Under the pieces are notes generated by a model. The model saw only the letters and a program-made list of their open reading frames with translations, did not search any database and was not told the DNA's origin. Shown here piece by piece: positions 49,553-61,260 of a DNA stretch of 64,000 nt. Positions within the stretch are counted from its first letter, which is position 1, and every line of letters starts with the position of its first letter. This stretch comes from Epinephelus fuscoguttatus. Its lineage: Eukaryota > Chordata > Actinopteri > Perciformes > Serranidae. Location: NCBI RefSeq assembly GCF_011397635.1, contig NC_064775.1, forward strand, positions 15,575,452 to 15,639,451, in the 5' to 3' direction. Made by a program: the position numbers and the translations under genes.

Positions 49553-50590
49553 GCCTGAACCCCCGGTCACCTCCCCGCTCTCTACAAAGCCCATGAAGAA
49601 AAGTCAAGCTCCTGGACCTCCTCCATACACTCCTCTTCTTTCTCCTGCTCTGATCTGTAGTGTGTAAGGACGCCAGCCTTCACAACCCCATCACCACCCC
49701 GACCCCACTATTATATAACCCCGCCCACATTCAGCCGACTGGGGGAGCAGGTTGGATATTTATGACAATGGAGGACATTGGCCATCCACCTCAAAGACTT
49801 TCACCCTGTATCCGAGGAAGTGGGAACCAGAGTAAAGTGTCCCCGTCTTATCGGTCTTCTATCTGGACGTTTTGTTTCCAACCATTCCCTGATGTTTGAC
49901 TTTGTCTCGCCGTGCCCAGAGGGACTCATTCTCCACGTCGCCCAACACAAACTCATTGGACAGTCTCAGAGGGGGCCACAGTGGGGGGAAATGGGGACAG
50001 GACATTCTCGTGGACTGAGCAATTGAATGAGGTGGAAATGCACACTGGGCGATCACTGCCTGTCTCCTGTGAATTTATTTTTCTTTTCTTTTTTTTTTGT
50101 ATTTTTATTTTGTTTATTTTCTCGTTCCGTGTTCCCGGCGTTACCTGGGGGGAAATAGACTCTGTGTGCCACAACTCAGAGGGGATGTTTCAAAACGTAA
50201 CGGCATGTTAAGTGGCTAACTCTAGAAAACATAAATAGTTAGTTAAATTACGTCATCGTTGTCTGGGAGACTTGATTTAAGCAGCTTTCTTCCATAGCCT
50301 TCCAGATAGCTGTTCACATGATGAGTCTGAAGATGAAATGTTTGCTTAACGGTTCTCAGCCCTTTAGGTAGCAGTGTCAGAGTAAGGGGCTCTCGGAAAG
50401 AGGAGCAATAACCTGTAGTTGGTCACAGCCAGATGGTGTGTGTGTGACAAGTCGAAGGAACATGAATTGTAGAGTATTTGTAAACTGCGTGCTACCATTC
50501 TCTTAACTTTATGGTTTCGACCCTTTGCAGCCCTGCAGGTATGTGATGGAAAATACCAACAATAAAATTCCATTTGAGAATTCTGACACG
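49553..50590 (+). other. ipo5: ipo5 3' UTR
   Basis: Noncoding sequence following the TGA stop (49550-49552). It contains a T-rich run near 50085-50120 and ends shortly after a canonical poly(A) signal at 50561. Confidence 0.6.
50561..50566 (+). terminator. ipo5: ipo5 poly(A) signal AATAAA
   Basis: A canonical AATAAA hexamer about 1 kb after the stop codon, the first good one downstream. Cleavage would be expected about 15-30 nt later. Confidence 0.6.
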
Positions 50591-50639
50591 TTCTTTCCTT
50601 TGATTCATTTACCTTTCTGAAGGAATAGTTTAAAGTACA

Positions 50640-52930
50640 CTTAAATGACAGATGTGGTTCATTCAAAATCTAAACTACAATCACCACCCGTGGTTGTTTG
50701 CCTCTGCTAACCAGTCAAGTTGCAGTTTATGTCCATGTCTGTCCAGACTTGTATGTAGTGAAGACTTTGAAGGAATTCAGTTAAAGCTATCAGGTGTATT
50801 TTTGCCGAAATGTACGTTTTTATGCCTCTACATCTGTTCATCACATTCTCGTGAACAGTTCTCTCAACAACACAGGAAATTTCTTCAAATTTACCACAAA
50901 TGTCCACTTGGAGCATATGAGATGTGTGGTCGAAGGTGAACTTCAGAATTCCTACACAAATGATGAGAAAATGTACATTTGGCACAAACGTTCACTTCGA
51001 TCAAGAATGAATTTATTAGACGTTAGTGGTCAAAGGTCACTGTGACCTCACGAAATACATTTTTGGCTTTAGAATTCATATGCTCATTATGGCCGTCTTA
51101 CACAAATGTCTTACAGGATAAAATAATGAAGTAATGACCTTTTGTATCCAAAAGGTCAAAGTTCAACTTGACTGTGACATCACACTGTTCTGCAACACTT
51201 AATTGGTGACACTAATCTTGGGTGTCCAATTTGAAACTGCTGATTGTGTAGATCTTCTGTGCTGCTGCATGTTTTCAGACATGGATATAAACAATAACTG
51301 CAACATGACGGGTTCATGGAAGCATACATACAACCACAGGGCGATATTTCTAGTTTTACTACTGACATGTATGATTCCAGTGACGAATTTCCAGTGAGAA
51401 ACATGTCTTGACTTGGACACAGTTTTTCCAGAGGACAGATGACTGATAGAGCTTATAGGGTTAAGCTGAGAACTCAGATGAAACAAACTTTTTAGTATCG
51501 TACGAGTAAAATGTGTCCATATAGGTACTTGTGATGGAGAGTCTTGATTTGGGTAGCTGTGTTCAGTATCTTACTCTTGAGATTAAAAATGATCTGAAGC
51601 TCAATTCAGAGATTTTTTTTTTCTAATTATTTTTTGAGATTAGTAATAAGTATAGCACCTTTTGATCAACCTATATCAATTTCAGGCTTAAAATAACTTA
51701 TGGTTAAATCCCACCCACTTCAGCTAAAACAGTGGCCATTCTGAGTACATATACAGACACAGCTAAGAGTGTACTTGCTCATCCCTAAAAGCTTGTCACA
51801 TAGGTCAGCAACAATCACCTGAAGCTCGATATCAGCAAACCCAGTGATCCTGTCATGGACTTCTGAGGAAAGGACTCAAACTTGTAGCTGTGACAGTTGA
51901 CTATACTTTGCCAGTTCAGTATCTGACCGTTACAGCGTTTAATGATGGCCAGAAAAGTGTTTCTGTAAAACATGATGTCACAGTGAAGTCGACCTTTGAC
52001 CTTTTGGATATAAAAAGTCTTCATTTTATCCTCGTTTCACGTGTGTGAAATGTTGCCATTATTTACAAATGAATTCTCAAGTTATGGCAAAAAATATGTG
52101 AGGTCACAGTGACCTTTGACCACAAATTCTAATCAATTTATTTTCGAGTTCAAGTGGACCTTTATGCCAACTTTTAAAAATTCCCTCAAAGAAATTCCCT
52201 TAAGGTGTTCCTGAGATATCACATTCACAAGAATAAGACAAATGGGGTCACAAAGGCCTTGACCTTTGACCACCAAAATCTAATGAGTTTGTCATTGACT
52301 CCCAAGTTGAAAAAAAAAAAAAATCCCTCAAGCTGTTGAGATATTGCGTTCACAAGAATGAGACTGATGAGGTCACAGTCTAATGAGCTCATTGTTGAGT
52401 CAAAGTGAACGTTTGTGCCAAATTTAAAGAAAACCCCTCAAGGTATTCTTGAGGTATCACTGTCACAATAATGATCGATGAGGTCACATAGACCGTGACC
52501 TCATCGATCATTATTGTGACAGATGCCTGAAGTTGTTCTTGAGGTATTGTGTTCACAAGAATGAGATGGATGTAAGGTCACACCAACCTTGACTTTGGAC
52601 CTTTGACCACCAAAATCGAATCAATTCATCGCTAAGTCCAAGTGAACATCTGTGCCACATTGAAGAAATTCCTTCAAGGTGTTCTTGAGATATCACGTTC
52701 ACAAGAATGAGACGGACAAGGTCACAGTAAGCTTGACCTTTCCCCAATGACCACCAAAAACTAATTAGTTCATCGCTATGCCCAGTTTGTGCCAAATTTG
52801 AAGAAATTCCCTCAAGACATTTGAGATATCACGCTCACAAGGATGGGGCGTACGTATGTTTGTATGTATGGACGGACAACCCGAAAACATAATGCCTCCG
52901 GTCACAGCTATCGCGGGCGTGGAGGCATAA
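50640..52930. repeat. Large inverted array of hormone-element-like repeats
   Basis: The right arm (about 51800-52930) consists of degenerate tandem units. Each contains phrases such as AGGTCACAGTGACC, TTTGACCACCAAAAT, CAAGTGAAC and GAGATATCACGTTCACAAGA. The left arm (about 50640-51180) carries the same phrases in reverse complement (GTGGTCAAAGGTCACTGTGA). The non-repetitive centre is about 51190-51790. This is a familiar teleost interspersed repeat. It fills most of the gap between the two convergent genes ipo5 and atg13. No coding capacity. Confidence 0.65.
52460..52522. repeat. Perfect 28-bp hairpin, 7-nt loop
   Basis: The arms 52460-52487 and 52495-52522 are exact reverse complements, separated by the 7-nt loop ATAGACC. 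The arm contains TGATCGATGAGGTCAC. The remainder of the surrounding array is diverged between units, so perfect identity over 28 bp stands out. Confidence 0.9.
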
Positions 52931-53254
52931 AGATTAATACGGAGAAATTATAGCTGAAATGTAAATAAAAATAATGAAATTCATCTCTCATTATTTCAAT
53001 TTATAAATGTGCTTTTGACTAACATTATGACACCGCTGTGAAGACACCATCAGTGAAACTGGCAACCAACCTCCACCAGCAGTGCTTCAGTGCGTAGGGT
53101 TCATCTCCTTATAATTTACATCCACCATCCATGTGCAGCTACCTCTATAAAACTGTCTACACCTGGTCTGACATTGTACACATGAACCTCTTTACCTGTT
53201 TGTTTGGCCCCAGGCACTTGACAGACATCGGTTGTTTCAACAGAGCAGCCATGC

Positions 53255-53260
53255 TTTATT
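53255..53260 (-). terminator. atg13: Candidate atg13 poly(A) signal
   Basis: Minus-strand AATAAA about 1.1 kb after the atg13 stop codon, in the unique stretch between the repeat array and the gene. Other AATAAA-like sites exist, so the choice is tentative. Confidence 0.4.
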
Positions 53261-54350
53261 AGGACATCTAGACCAACAGCAAAGAAAAGTTTAAATTAAA
53301 GCTTTCAACCAAACTCGAACAGTCATGGATGGTGACCCGGGCCCTTCTGTGGACAGCTGGAAATGTTTATCCGACCTTTACAAAACCCCCAAAATATACA
53401 TATGCATGTTGTTCAGCCTATAGTAAATACGCTCAGGTGCCGGTCTGTTAGGTAGCTATAACTAATGCAGTCTAATACTATAAACTGGCATCAGAGTGTA
53501 GTTCCACAAGTTGATTCAGCATGGAGAAATGTGCTTTCTGTACATACAAGGAGAGAATTTAAATCACGGCCCGTTTGCAAACATTGAAGTTGGCAGTTTA
53601 TATACCCAGACCAGCTGGGAACACCTGGCTAGGTTAAATGAATGACAGGCTTTCCACTTCCAAGATGCCTCTGAGCAACACTCAACTGCTACTTGTCGAT
53701 GTTGAGAACGTAAAGCAGGACATTTCTTGAACACAACACGTCTTGTTTGCAAAGGACTAGCATCCGCTGTGAGGCTAAGTGCAGTTTATTTGACTAGCTT
53801 TTCAAGATTTGAAGAACTTTCACTGATCTTTCACCTCCGATATGATCAGACAGGCTATCACGTCGAGGAAACTTTCAGCAGTGTTCAGCAGGGAGGGAGG
53901 GTGGATCATTTATAGTGAGCTACGGTTTACAAAAAGTGCAGGTAGTATGTCCTTGAATTGCATGGCTGTCTAAAGTGACAGAATTGATTGAAATCCTGAT
54001 TAAACACTGACGACTAGAGCAGATTTGCGCCACATAGAAAATAATAGTTAAATTAACACTACCAGACCAGAGAGGGGTGTATGTCAGTGTCAGAGATAAT
54101 ACAGTATTTACAGTGATCTGTACAAGCTGGTAAGCGAGGTGAACGTGCCTGACAGGGAGGTAAGGGAGGGTGATGTCAGAGATGAGGAGCTTCACATTGA
54201 AATATGGTGATTTAGTCTGATTCTCACAGGACAAACGATTACAGAGCCTTCAGTCTGCGTCTTCCTTTCATTCCTTTTTTTTTTCAGTGTCATTTGCCAC
54301 CATCCATTAAGTCTTTTCTCACATGTAGTACTCCTTTCTTCGCTCCTCCC
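53261..54350 (-). other. atg13: atg13 3' UTR (inferred)
   Basis: The stretch between the atg13 stop codon and the candidate poly(A) signal. No coding exon or TIR structure is seen on either strand, so it is inferred to be untranslated message. Confidence 0.45.
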
Positions 54351-57300
54351 CTATTGGAGCATGTCCACAAAAGCATCAAACTCATCGATGTTTTTCTCAT
54401 ACACGGCCAGTTTCTCCGGCAGCGAGTCCTGTGGACACAGAACGCAAATCGCTGTTACAACTCACATGCATTCAGTTTTGCTCTACACGTTGAGGCTTTA
54501 TCATCAGATTAAAAACAAGAGGGGTGTTACCAGGTCGTCGGCCATCGACTGGGAGCTGATGTGTAGTGAGAGGCTGGCCAGTTGAGGAGGGTTTTGAAAC
54601 TCTCTGTAGAAAGTGCCCAGATCCATCGGCAACAAGTCGTCTTTAGAGAAGGCTGGACGCTGCACACAGAGACAATTTATTTTGCCATTAAAAAGTCTTA
54701 CACACTGTTCCTTTAATTCATGAGCTTCTGAGATGCCAGTGGGAGGATTTTGTTGTCGCAGCTAACCGTTTCCCTTGCTTCCAGTCTTTATGCGAAGCTA
54801 AGCTATGCTAACCGACTGCTCTTTACAGCTTTATGTTTAGCATACAGAGAGGGGTATCAACCTTCTCATGTTCTGGGCAAGAGAGTGAGTGTGTATTTCC
54901 CACAATGTGGAACTTTTCCTTCAAGAATATAAAAATTTCCAGTTGAGAATAAAGAGCAAATGTCTCAACTTGACTGGAGTAATTTCCTCCAAACACCTCA
55001 TCATTATCACACTAACTGGTTTTACACTGGCAAAAAGAATCAGGGCACTGTTCAGACTATAAACTTCTCAACACTTTCAGGCAGCAGTTCAGACAGCATT
55101 TCATTTCAGCCCCATGATGCATATTTCAGCACTTGAGTACAGTGACATATTGTGCTAATATATATATTTATGCCTATGGCGGAAAGTCCAAACTGTAAGG
55201 AGAGAACAGAAGAAAACAGAGCAATAAATACGTACAAAGTCGACCATGACAAAGTCGTCCTGCTGCCCCGATCCCTCTGAGCCCTGAGAATGGAGGCTGG
55301 CCTGCAGAGGTGACGGGCAAGGAGGAGAGTCTGGAGGCTGCACCTAAACACACACACAGAATACCCCAAATGTAGGAAATGTTTGTGTTTATATGATCCA
55401 TGAAAGACAAGCCAAAGTATCTGCTGTATCACAGTAGTTACCATGGGATCATTCTCCTCTGAGTCTAGACCTCGAGGAGCAAATTCAGCAAATGGCAGGT
55501 CCAGACTGGCTGCTGTTATCTACACACACACATACAACACACAGCTAAAATCAGTGTACTCCTTAGCATTTACTTTTCTTTCATGACATAAAAAATGCGA
55601 GGATAACACTTAAGTATGAAGTCACAGAATCAACAGTCATATCTGACGTACCTGCGTGTTGGGTTTATTCACAAAGGCTCCGATTTTCCTTGTGAACGCA
55701 TTGAGAGACTCCACAGGGTCAGAGGGAGAAACGCTCCTCCTCACTTCCTCCCTCCGTCTTTCTCCACTGTGCGACAGGCCGTCATCGTCACCACTGGGAA
55801 GACAGAGTTATTGTTTGGATATTGATTTACAATGTCATGTTTTATGGGGCAGAAAATTGATCGCTTGATTTGAGATTGAGGGAGAACGACGCAGCTTGTT
55901 AGTGCAGTCTTTCAGTGATGCCAGGAGAGAATTACCTGCTGCCAGGTGTGTTGGCGGCTTGCTCGACTGTCAGATGAGCGTCGGCTGCATGAGAAGGCTG
56001 AGTGGGAACCAACACAACCCCTCCGTGTTCCTTCCCAGCATGCAACGCCTAAGACAGAGGATCAAAGCAGTTATAGTGATGGGTAGAAATGTGTGATTTC
56101 AAATGACGCATACTGTGGGATATTAATCATATCAAAAACAGATTTGGAATATATATCTGTATGTATCAGTTTATATGCATGTGGAGGTGAGCTGCTTAGT
56201 GACGGACTGGTGTATTACCTGGTTTGGATTGGCAGCAGGATGACAAAGCTCAGCAGCTCCTGCTAGAGCTGGAGGCTGATATGATAACCTGGAAGCATAC
56301 AGCTACAGAGAGAGAGACAGACAGAAAGAAGAAGAGTATTGATCACAAAATACTGCAGTGGACACACACACAGATTTGTCAGAATGTCACAGTTTTGCTT
56401 TTGAGATGGCTCAAAGATGAACAGGGTAACTACTGTGGTATATGTTGCGGAGATGGTAATGCATCATGACGAAAAAGGTGTACAGTGCATAAAGCAAGTG
56501 ATGAAACTTTGAACACAGTCAAAAGGGATGATGGTAAAAATGATGCAACTCTGACACACCACAGAGCAACACACACTCCGAAACAAATGAGAAGTACAGT
56601 GACCAGCAGAGTTTTTCAGTGCAGTGTATCACACACAGTCATACTCTCACAGGGGCCAGCATAGACTCACAGTGTGAGTGACAAGTCCGGGAGCCAATGG
56701 AAGCGGCAGACTGTCCAGCGGGAGGGGCTTAGACAGTTTAGAGGGCGAAGGACTCAGTGTACACACACACTGAGATAGTGCCGACACACAGATAAACATA
56801 CGATATAAAGACAACAGGAACGAAAACAGACAGAGAGAGAGAAGAGAAAGTGAAATAAAAAACAGCCGTGAAAATGGAGAGAAGAAGTCACAGGATCAAG
56901 AAAGAGACAGTGAAGAGGAGCGAGTGAGTGTGTCCTCTCACCTGTGAGGGAGGGGAGGTGGAGAATGAGGTGGTGCAGACCTCCTGGGAATCCTGAACTC
57001 CTGCATATCCGTCCTCCTCATCTGGAGCTCTGAACACACACACACATTATAATTTAGATGATTCAAGTTTTTAAAAACTGCAGCAAGAAGGCAGCAAAGT
57101 TATAAACCTCATTCTGGCTGCATTTATTTCCACAGCTTTCTGTTGCTACCTGTAGTTGCAGGGATGTCCCATGTTTGCAGGGCGCTGGCTGCTGCAGGGG
57201 GGATCCACAAAGTGATCCACGATGATCCCCATGATTGGAGCTGACCTCTCAAACTGTCTGCAGAAAGACAACATTTAAACAGTTGACTACTTATGCTCAT

Positions 57301-60300
57301 TTTGACTTTAATTAGCAATAATAACTTTCTTTGCAGGAAAACTGTGTTGTTTCATATGTAGTGTGTTAGTTACCTGTTGGACATGAATGCCAGGTTGGTG
57401 CGGTAAGCACATGAAAGTGTGACTGTGCCGACAGGGGTGCCAACAACGCCGACACGCACTGTCTGAAAACCTTAAAAACAAACAACAAACTTGAGGATAC
57501 AAGACTATCAGTTACGGTGAAGCAGTGAATGTGATTAAAATGAATTTATTCCACATGTTAGAGACATTTTCAGTGTACCTTCTCTTTCAATTATCCTAAA
57601 TATGCTGCATTTGGTCTCATATGTTACAGTAATGTTTGCCCTCAATGAGGAAACTACTCTAGAAGGGCATGATTGCAACTTAGTGTTTCCTTTTTTAATG
57701 GTGTAACTCACTTTCAAGACTATAAAAACTGTACCATTATTGACAAATTTTGGTTCCTGAGCATCTTTTAATGTGGTGAGCACAACAGGGCAAAAAAGGC
57801 ACAATAAACTTAATTTCTTTAAAAATAAAAAATAAAAACTAGAATGTAGTCTTATTTTGAAGTCCTTTTGCACCTTCGACTGTAAGGTTCAAGTACACCA
57901 CTATGTAAAGCCTTATTTGTGTAATGTCTACAGCAGTGGTCCCCAGCTGGTGGGTCAAGGTCCAAAAGTTGGTCTGAATGGGCTGCAAGTGACTCCTGAA
58001 TGTGTTAAGTTTGTTTTTATTTTGAAGTATAGTGAATTCGTGGCACAGAGCCTTTATTTTGAAGTACTGTTTCCTGCTGCAGAGTGAGTGATGAATGGAC
58101 AGCTACTGGACATGGACAGCTACTGGACATAGACAGCAAACTAGCTCGACCGCATGGCCAAACAGAAGCATGACGTGGAATATATTAAACTATGTGGACC
58201 TTGAACTAAATGACTAAAGAGAAATCTGGACTCCGTAGCTGCACCAGCTGGGAGCCACTGGTCTACAGTGCAACACGTAGGCCTGGAGCTGTTAGTCCAG
58301 ATGCTTGTTATTAGTGATTTACAACATGTCACTGAAGAAGCAGAGTTTACAGTTACCTTCTCCTAATCCACTCAGCTGAACTTCTCCGAAGTAAATCCTA
58401 GACATGAGAGAGGCAGAAACAGGTGGCGATGTATGTCATCCATCCATTAAATGTAACAGGAGTCAGATCAAAGCGCGTGTAGCTTGGCAGTTGAACCAGC
58501 TGTTTAACAAGGAGACAGGTGGAGTTCACTCACCTGTACAATATGACATAGTCATGTCCCTGCTTTCTAGATAGTTTATAGGCAGGTGTTACTCTGGTGA
58601 TGGCCAGCAGAGACTTCAGGAGGACAGACAGACGGTTGTAGACTGTATATGACACCTTGATGTCCTTATCACACCTACAGCAGAGACAGAAATGACATTG
58701 ACTCATAACAAGTGAGCAGTGTGGTGATAAGTTAATAACAGGGTAAAGTTACCTATATTACAATTAGTCAACCAATCCAACACTGACTTGTCGAACAGCT
58801 CAAGATTCTTTTAATGATTTCCTTCAGTGTTTTTATGTAATCTTATTATGTATTGAAATTTCAACAACAGCAGCACAGTCATGGGGGGTCTACAACCTTA
58901 GATACAGATCTGTGGTCCTCCAAACTAATCATGTACACACTGTAAAATTTTATAGAGGCAGAGAAACACGTCCAGCACTGACAAACCCATTATTTTTATA
59001 AACATTCCTTTCACATTTTGCCATTAAATTCACCCACTTTTCATTCATCTCCAGGCACCAGGTCTCTAACTCCATCGAGTCACCCTGAATGAGACAGAGA
59101 TAAAAGAAGACAACTGATTATTTGATCAATTTGAGCTTACATTACAGTCCTTGCACAATTTGAAGGCCTTTGAGTAAAAAGTCACTTTACAGAGTAAGAA
59201 AACTGACAGCAGTAGATGATTTGAGTTGGCCACATTGAGGGAGATTTTACCTCTGACGTCTTAAGGGAGATCTCCACACACATGGAGCGTCCGATGCCTG
59301 GAAGTTGGCCAGCCAGTGCCTTCTTGGCTTCATGGGTCACCTCTGGGATGTCTTTGATGGCCAAATTAAACTAGAAGAAATAATAATAACAACCAAAATG
59401 ATGTTAATATACATCTTTACAGAAGAGGACCAACTGTCAAAGACAGCTACATGTGTATGTGTATGTACAGTAAATGGCAGAAGGTAAAAGAACAACTAAA
59501 TTATTTTACCCAGTCAGAGCCAGTAGGCGACGAGGACGAGCGAGTGCAGATCTTCTCTCCAAGACGAGCTTGGACAATCACTTGGACCGTCTACAAACAG
59601 GACATAAGAAACCTTTACTAGTAAGTAGTGAAGGAGTATCAGCGACAGATAACAGCAATACAGACATTTTTTATGGAAAGACATGTTGCTGTTGAATATG
59701 TTTAAATATAATTTTTCAAAACTAGAAGATATAGCTGACACCAAAGCTGATATCAATTCTGATAATCATTCTGAGTCTTAATTGATCCCTGTGGCAAGCA
59801 ACAGTTTTATTATTGCTGTGAAGGAACACTATAAAAAAGGTATGCGTATGAGTCTTCTTCATAAAATACAGCATGCTTTGGACTGTTTCTTCCTCTCCAC
59901 AATGACTCCTTGTTGTAAGTTTCCAGCAGCACAGACACATGAGCTTGACCTATTTGTTTCTCAATACCCAACTGTCAGAAAAGCATGCCTTCCTCAGTGA
60001 AAGGAATTGCTAAGCTTAGAGGCATACAATTCTAATTGATCGCACAATCTGGAACAAGATCTCAATTCACATCCTTATGTGTGGAGGCAAAAATATCAAT
60101 AATGTCTCTCATAACCTGGGCAAATAAAACCCAAACTCTCTGTGCGGATAGCTATCAACAGAGAAAGTGAGAAAATGTTTTAATGAACCAACCATTTAAG
60201 AAGGGTGGCAACAAAACAAAGCCACTAGAGTGCACCCCAGGCTTCAAAATATTCCTTCAGAGACCTGCAATCACAGACGTGACATTCATATCCTATGTTG

Positions 60301-60401
60301 GGAACAGGGGCATTATAATACAGGCTTCTTACCTTTAAAGCAAAGAACTTAATGAACTTGTCCAAGTCTTTTTTATCCTGGGGACTCAGGCCACTGTCCA
60401 T
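54351..60401 (-). CDS. atg13: Autophagy-related protein 13
   Basis: Regulatory subunit of the ULK1-FIP200-ATG13-ATG101 kinase complex that starts autophagosome formation. Coding exons in transcript order: 60333-60401, 59510-59590, 59251-59370, 59038-59084, 58534-58674, 58357-58397, 57374-57470, 57150-57257, 56942-57029, 56671-56769 (cassette), 56219-56302, 55936-56048, 55652-55793, 55442-55519, 55236-55343, 54531-54659, 54351-54428. They total 1,623 nt, 540 aa (507 without the cassette). The N-terminal HORMA domain spans about residues 10-200 ([49 protein letters not shown]). A low-complexity Ser/Pro linker follows. The LC3-interacting motif DDFVMVDF (FVMV at 467-470) falls right at an exon end. 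The C-terminus keeps [18 protein letters not shown] and FDAFVDMLQ, the FIP200/ULK1-binding tail. The start is the ATG at 60401, giving [12 protein letters not shown], 12 nt after the acceptor. Confidence 0.96.
54690..54935. repeat. Partial family B element in atg13 intron
   Basis: Shares GTTTCCCTTGCTTCCAGTCT and GCGAAGCTAAGCTATGC with the family B element at 13776-14643 in the same orientation. Its right end is degraded (ATGTGGAACTTTTCC) and no clear left terminus remains. Confidence 0.45.
56671..56769 (-). other. atg13: atg13 33-codon cassette exon
   Basis: A 99-nt, phase 0-0 exon with good acceptor (CTATCTCAG) and donor (ACT followed by GTGAGT). It encodes 33 residues beginning [15 protein letters not shown] and ending LVTHT. 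It lies between the exon ending SFSTSPPSQ and the one starting LYASRLSYQ. As I recall, the human 550-residue ATG13 isoform also has a 33-residue insert at the same junction, beginning CVFT and ending near FSHQ. Being symmetric, it can be skipped without frameshift. Confidence 0.7.
57934..58260. mobile_element. hAT MITE with perfect 8-bp TSD in atg13 intron
   Basis: The 327-bp element begins CAGTGGTCCCCAGCTGG and ends CCAGCTGGGAGCCACTG. The octamer GTCTACAG directly precedes (57926-57933) and follows (58261-58268) it. The 8-bp duplication and CAGTGG termini define a hAT-family non-autonomous element. It lies in the intron between the atg13 exons at 58357-58397 and 57374-57470. Confidence 0.85.
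59591..60332 (-). other. atg13 intron 1 of the coding part
   Basis: Intron between the first two coding exons, without recognised repeat termini or further exons. Confidence 0.5.
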
Positions 60402-60413
60402 GTTGTCACGACC
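60402..60413 (-). other. atg13: atg13 5' UTR in second exon
   Basis: Twelve untranslated nucleotides between a good minus-strand acceptor (GTGTGATTGCAG) and the start codon. They join to a noncoding first exon whose donor is at 61178. Confidence 0.6.
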
Positions 60414-61177
60414 CTGCAATCACACAAGATAACTCATTACAGATACTGAAAACAGTGATCATAATCCACTATAACTGTAAGAAAATTATTTTGAAGATAA
60501 CCAAGATATAGTTGCAGTTATTTCAGTAATTAGGTCATGAATCATAATAAATTTGCCAATGCACCCAAAATTATGCTTAACTGATTTTAAATGCAAACTT
60601 TAAATAGCTCATGACATGAGGTAAACTGCAATATGTATGAATATTTACACAGTGCATTCACTCCTCACGTTTCATATACACAAACAGCTCAGTTACCAAA
60701 AGCCCAGCCCAGTATGGACCAAAACAAACCATTTTCACCACATATGTAGCACTCTGCTAGCTAACAATTTAATGAATGCTAAAAGGAAGCAATATACAAC
60801 ACAATGAGAATGCTTCCTTCGGTATTTAACCGGAATAACAATGCTGTTTTTAACCCTCCATATAGCATCTGTTTATGTCACCAGATAGCAAGTGAGGCCT
60901 CCACGTTGACATGAAATTGTCCGAATATAATTTCGAGGTCATGTTCCACGACATAACACTGACAACCACTTAAATGGTGCACCACACCACCTGGCAAATT
61001 AATAACATAAAATGTCGCCATTTCACTGATATTGTCTTGACGTTTATGTTTCAAAAAGAGAAGGCACAGCCACTAGATTGGTGACTCACTGGGCAACTAG
61101 CGTTAGCCTGTGGCTAATGTTAGCTAGCTAGCTAAATACCACGCACTTTAACTTCCCAACAAAACGGCAAAACTTAC

Positions 61178-61260
61178 ATTAGCTTTCCCCTTAGCAATGT
61201 AGCTTCAATTAAGCGTTAACTGATATAAGAAAGGTGGCACGCAGCGCGGCGCTGAACAAA
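61178..61260 (-). other. atg13: atg13 noncoding first exon
   Basis: On the minus strand, GGGGAAAGCTAAT is followed by a consensus donor GTAAGTTTT at 61177, with a compatible acceptor at 60413. This gives an untranslated first exon. Its 5' limit (the transcription start) cannot be fixed from sequence; the upper coordinate is nominal. Confidence 0.5.

Noticed and set aside
56219..56290. Alternative acceptors TTCCAG and ATCAG for the atg13 exon that encodes LSYQPP
   Set aside because: The TTCCAG site would put a stop codon in frame, and the ATCAG site drops the conserved SRLSYQ. The acceptor TCTGTAG at 56303 keeps phase and gives [11 protein letters not shown], matching the family.
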